A stretch of DNA of 64,000 nucleotides from Bacillus ectoiniformans. Lineage in GTDB: Bacteria; Bacillota; Bacilli; Bacillales; Domibacillaceae. Shown here one piece after another: positions 61,829 to 64,000 of the stretch. The first letter of the stretch is position 1. Each line of letters opens with the position of its first letter. The DNA lies in the NCBI RefSeq assembly GCF_016908875.1, contig NZ_JAFBES010000012.1:1-64000 (forward strand), given 5' to 3'. The notes under the pieces are model-generated. The model searched no databases, was not told the origin of the DNA, and saw only the letters and a list, made by a program, of their open reading frames with translations. The position numbers and the translations under genes are program-made.

Positions 61829-63991
61829 TCACTTCATTACTGGGAGAAGAATCTCCACTGTTGTTCCTTCCCCTTCTTTACTAGTCACATGGATCTTCCC
61901 ACGATGATTTTTGATAATATTAAAGCTTACCATTAACCCTAGGCCCGTTCCTTTTTCTTTATTAGAATAAAATGGCTCACCAAGGTATGGAAGACGCTCG
62001 TTATTTATTCCTATCCCATCGTCTACTATGCGCATAAAAATAGTTTGATCATCTTTTTGACCCGTTTGAATATGAACGGTGCCTTGGTGACCCGTGGCTT
62101 CGATCGCGTTTTTAATAATATTTAAAAAAACCTGTTTCATTTGACCACTATTAAAAGAAACTAAGGGCAGATCAGAATCATATTCCTCTATAAATTGGAT
62201 AGTATTTAATAGAGCTTCTGGCTGAAGTAAGTGGATAGTTTCTTTCAAAGTTTCATTAATCGCACCTAATGTATACTTTACATCCTCTTGCGGCTTAGAA
62301 AGCTTTAGAAATTCCTCAATAATTTCTTCAATCCGCTCAATTTCTGAAATAATAACAGAGGTATAGTTCTCTGTCGTTTCATAAGATAAAAGCTGTGTAA
62401 AGCCTTTTACTACGGTGAGTGGATTCCGTATTTCATGTGCCATTCCGGCCGCCATGTATCCAGCAGCTGATAATTTATCCCACTTTCTAAGTAAGGCTTC
62501 TTTTTCTTTAATTTCTGTAATATCTTCAGAAACTCCAACTTTTCTTTTAACCATACGATCTTCGTCTGCCACTGCGTAAGAACGGGTACGCAGCCACCGT
62601 GTAGCTCCATCTCTGCGAACAATGCGGTACTCTATTTCCCAGTTATTTTTTTCTGGGTTCATTAAAAAATCTGCCATTAGCTCTCGATCATCTGGATGAA
62701 CCGTTTCGAGAATCAATGCCGGACAACGATACACTTCTTCCACCGGAAAACCCCATACCTTTTCAAACACTGGATTCACATAGATGATTTCTGAGCCATC
62801 TGTTGTATGCAAACAAAAGACTTCGTTAATATTGTTTGCAATCTGCCGGAATCTCCCTTCACTTTCCTTTAATTGTTGGACGGCCACTTGCTGTTCATGA
62901 ATGTCTCTTATGTATACCGTGATCCCGCCTTTATAAGGATAAACACACAACTCATAGTACCTGTTTAACTCATCGGAATAAACTTGAAATGTCAGCTTTT
63001 CTCCACTTTCCATGACATGTCTATAATGGTCCTCATATATTGGCCGGACTGATTCAGAAAACAGTGACCAAATAACTTCGCCGTGAAGCTCTGCTTGCTT
63101 TCTATTCCATAGCCGCTGCAGCCACTCACTCACGTAGACAAACCGCCAATCCCGATCGAGCACAAAGAAGCCATCAGTAATACTTTCAACAATTTGTTCC
63201 GCCTTCAGCTTCCCTTCTAGTAATTGCTGCTGCTTGCTTTTTTCTCTTAGTTCTGCCACTTTCTTTTTCGATATATCTCTTGTAATTGCTGAGTAAGCAA
63301 TTAATTCACCTGTTTGGTCATAAAGAGGAGTGACCGTCAATGCAACAAATACTAAAGCTCCGTCTTTTCGTTGACGAATCGTCTCATAATTAGTGACACT
63401 TCCTCCCCTTTTAATTTCCTTCATTAAAAGGTTTACTTCATGAGCCAAATGAGTCGGAAGAATCGGAAGACGTTTTCCTTTTAACTCTTCCAATGTCCAG
63501 CCATAAAGGTGTTCAAAAGCTTGATTAACTTCTATCACACAGCCATTGGCATCTAAAATATCAACGGCATCCCTAGTGTATTTAAATAGCGCTCGATAAT
63601 ATTGATCAGTAAGTTTCGCTTCTTCTAATAGTTTCTTTTCTTCTGTCACATCTTTGGCAATGCCATAGACAATACCGGATTCTGTGCACCACGAAGCCTG
63701 CCACTCTAGCCAGCATTGTTCTCCGCTCTTTGTTATCCAACAGCTAGTTAGAGGAAGAGCAGCCGTTCCCCGTTGGATTTTGAGAAATTGATTCCAAACG
63801 TGATCTTTTTCTTCTCGACAAACCTGTTCAAGGAATGGAAGGCCTGCAATTTCTTCATTTGCGTAACCCATCGTTCTTTCCCAAGAAGGATTCACATACT
63901 GAATATTTCCTTCTTGGTCGACCGCCATAAAGATATCTGTAGATACTTGGAAAAACCATTCAAGCTGTTCTAATGAGAACTTGACTAACAT
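61829..63991 (-). CDS. Multi-PAS histidine kinase, start near window edge
   Basis: Soluble sensor kinase of at least 720 residues with no membrane segment. Four PAS units lie at about 5-115 (DQEGNIQYVNPSWERTMGY), 125-240, 250-370 and 375-495, the last with PAC motif YRIVRRDGATRWLRTRS. The HisKA phospho-acceptor is in AHEIRNPLTVVKGF, and HATPase motifs NIIKNAIEA, DDGIGI and GTGLGL follow. The ATG at 63991 lacks a visible ribosome binding site within the last nine bases, and the frame is open to the edge, so the true start may lie outside. The nearby pgaCD genes converge on it. The signal is unknown. Confidence 0.85.
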   Translation of the reverse strand: MLVKFSLEQLEWFFQVSTDIFMAVDQEGNIQYVNPSWERTMGYANEEIAGLPFLEQVCREEKDHVWNQFLKIQRGTAALPLTSCWITKSGEQCWLEWQASWCTESGIVYGIAKDVTEEKKLLEEAKLTDQYYRALFKYTRDAVDILDANGCVIEVNQAFEHLYGWTLEELKGKRLPILPTHLAHEVNLLMKEIKRGGSVTNYETIRQRKDGALVFVALTVTPLYDQTGELIAYSAITRDISKKKVAELREKSKQQQLLEGKLKAEQIVESITDGFFVLDRDWRFVYVSEWLQRLWNRKQAELHGEVIWSLFSESVRPIYEDHYRHVMESGEKLTFQVYSDELNRYYELCVYPYKGGITVYIRDIHEQQVAVQQLKESEGRFRQIANNINEVFCLHTTDGSEIIYVNPVFEKVWGFPVEEVYRCPALILETVHPDDRELMADFLMNPEKNNWEIEYRIVRRDGATRWLRTRSYAVADEDRMVKRKVGVSEDITEIKEKEALLRKWDKLSAAGYMAAGMAHEIRNPLTVVKGFTQLLSYETTENYTSVIISEIERIEEIIEEFLKLSKPQEDVKYTLGAINETLKETIHLLQPEALLNTIQFIEEYDSDLPLVSFNSGQMKQVFLNIIKNAIEATGHQGTVHIQTGQKDDQTIFMRIVDDGIGINNERLPYLGEPFYSNKEKGTGLGLMVSFNIIKNHRGKIHVTSKEGEGTTVEILLPVMK

Positions 63992-64000
63992 AAATGGCGA

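Overview
The window looks like chromosome of an aerobic, endospore-forming Bacillaceae/Planococcaceae-type Firmicute. The evidence is AT-rich sequence with strong AGGAGG-type ribosome binding sites, SigA- and SigB-like promoters, Bacillus family proteins (YflT/DUF2382, DUF1540, YebC, KinB-like kinases, sortase D, SLH protein) and Bacillus-type GGGGACAGTCCCC dispersed repeats. There are no rRNA or tRNA genes, phages, intact insertion sequences or CRISPR arrays.

0-8.4 kb: a minus-strand catabolic cluster, gabT - gabD - APC permease - gntR - lhgO - DUF3870 - csiD. It fits a route from 5-aminovalerate (lysine) through glutarate semialdehyde, glutarate and L-2-hydroxyglutarate to 2-oxoglutarate. 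gntR is preceded by TTGGATACAA-type operators. csiD and gabT instead have leaders of about 225-255 nt ending in closely related terminator-like hairpins. A third copy precedes an unlisted 26-residue Cys-rich microprotein at 10.5 kb. Between them lie divergent argA-like and argJ genes sharing a perfect ARG box.

10.9-29.6 kb: an FAD amine oxidase-like gene, small hypotheticals, two large GGDEF-EAL proteins flanking an RluF-type pseudouridine synthase, two arrays of 21-nt repeats, ASCH, DUF2269, YbaN, SET and YebC proteins, a TetM-like GTPase, a DUF4003 protein, a KinB-like histidine kinase and a CPA1 antiporter that seems to start at ATC.

29.7-44.2 kb: a Fur-box operon of two lipoproteins (a 692-residue protein of unknown function and a YVTN-propeller/di-heme cytochrome c), a membrane acyltransferase, an MsrA-MsrB fusion, an M28 peptidase, a SigB-type stress protein, an alcohol dehydrogenase remnant, a chemoreceptor, and a tightly coupled four-gene operon (ABM monooxygenase, helical protein, CarH-like B12 sensor, STAS protein) that looks like a sensory unit.

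44.3-64 kb: a YcgQ/YcgR permease pair with a Zur-like site, a CstR-type persulfide operon (CstB-like and TusA-rhodanese), an aromatic acid exporter-like protein, another histidine kinase, zinc-ribbon membrane proteins, a surface locus (sortase D, LPKTG repeat protein, TM-anchored repeat protein), DUF305, DUF1540 and SLH proteins, a pgaCD-like exopolysaccharide pair with a CTG start, and a multi-PAS histidine kinase reaching the window edge. The two c-di-GMP enzymes and the PgaCD-like synthase could form one biofilm circuit. This is inference.
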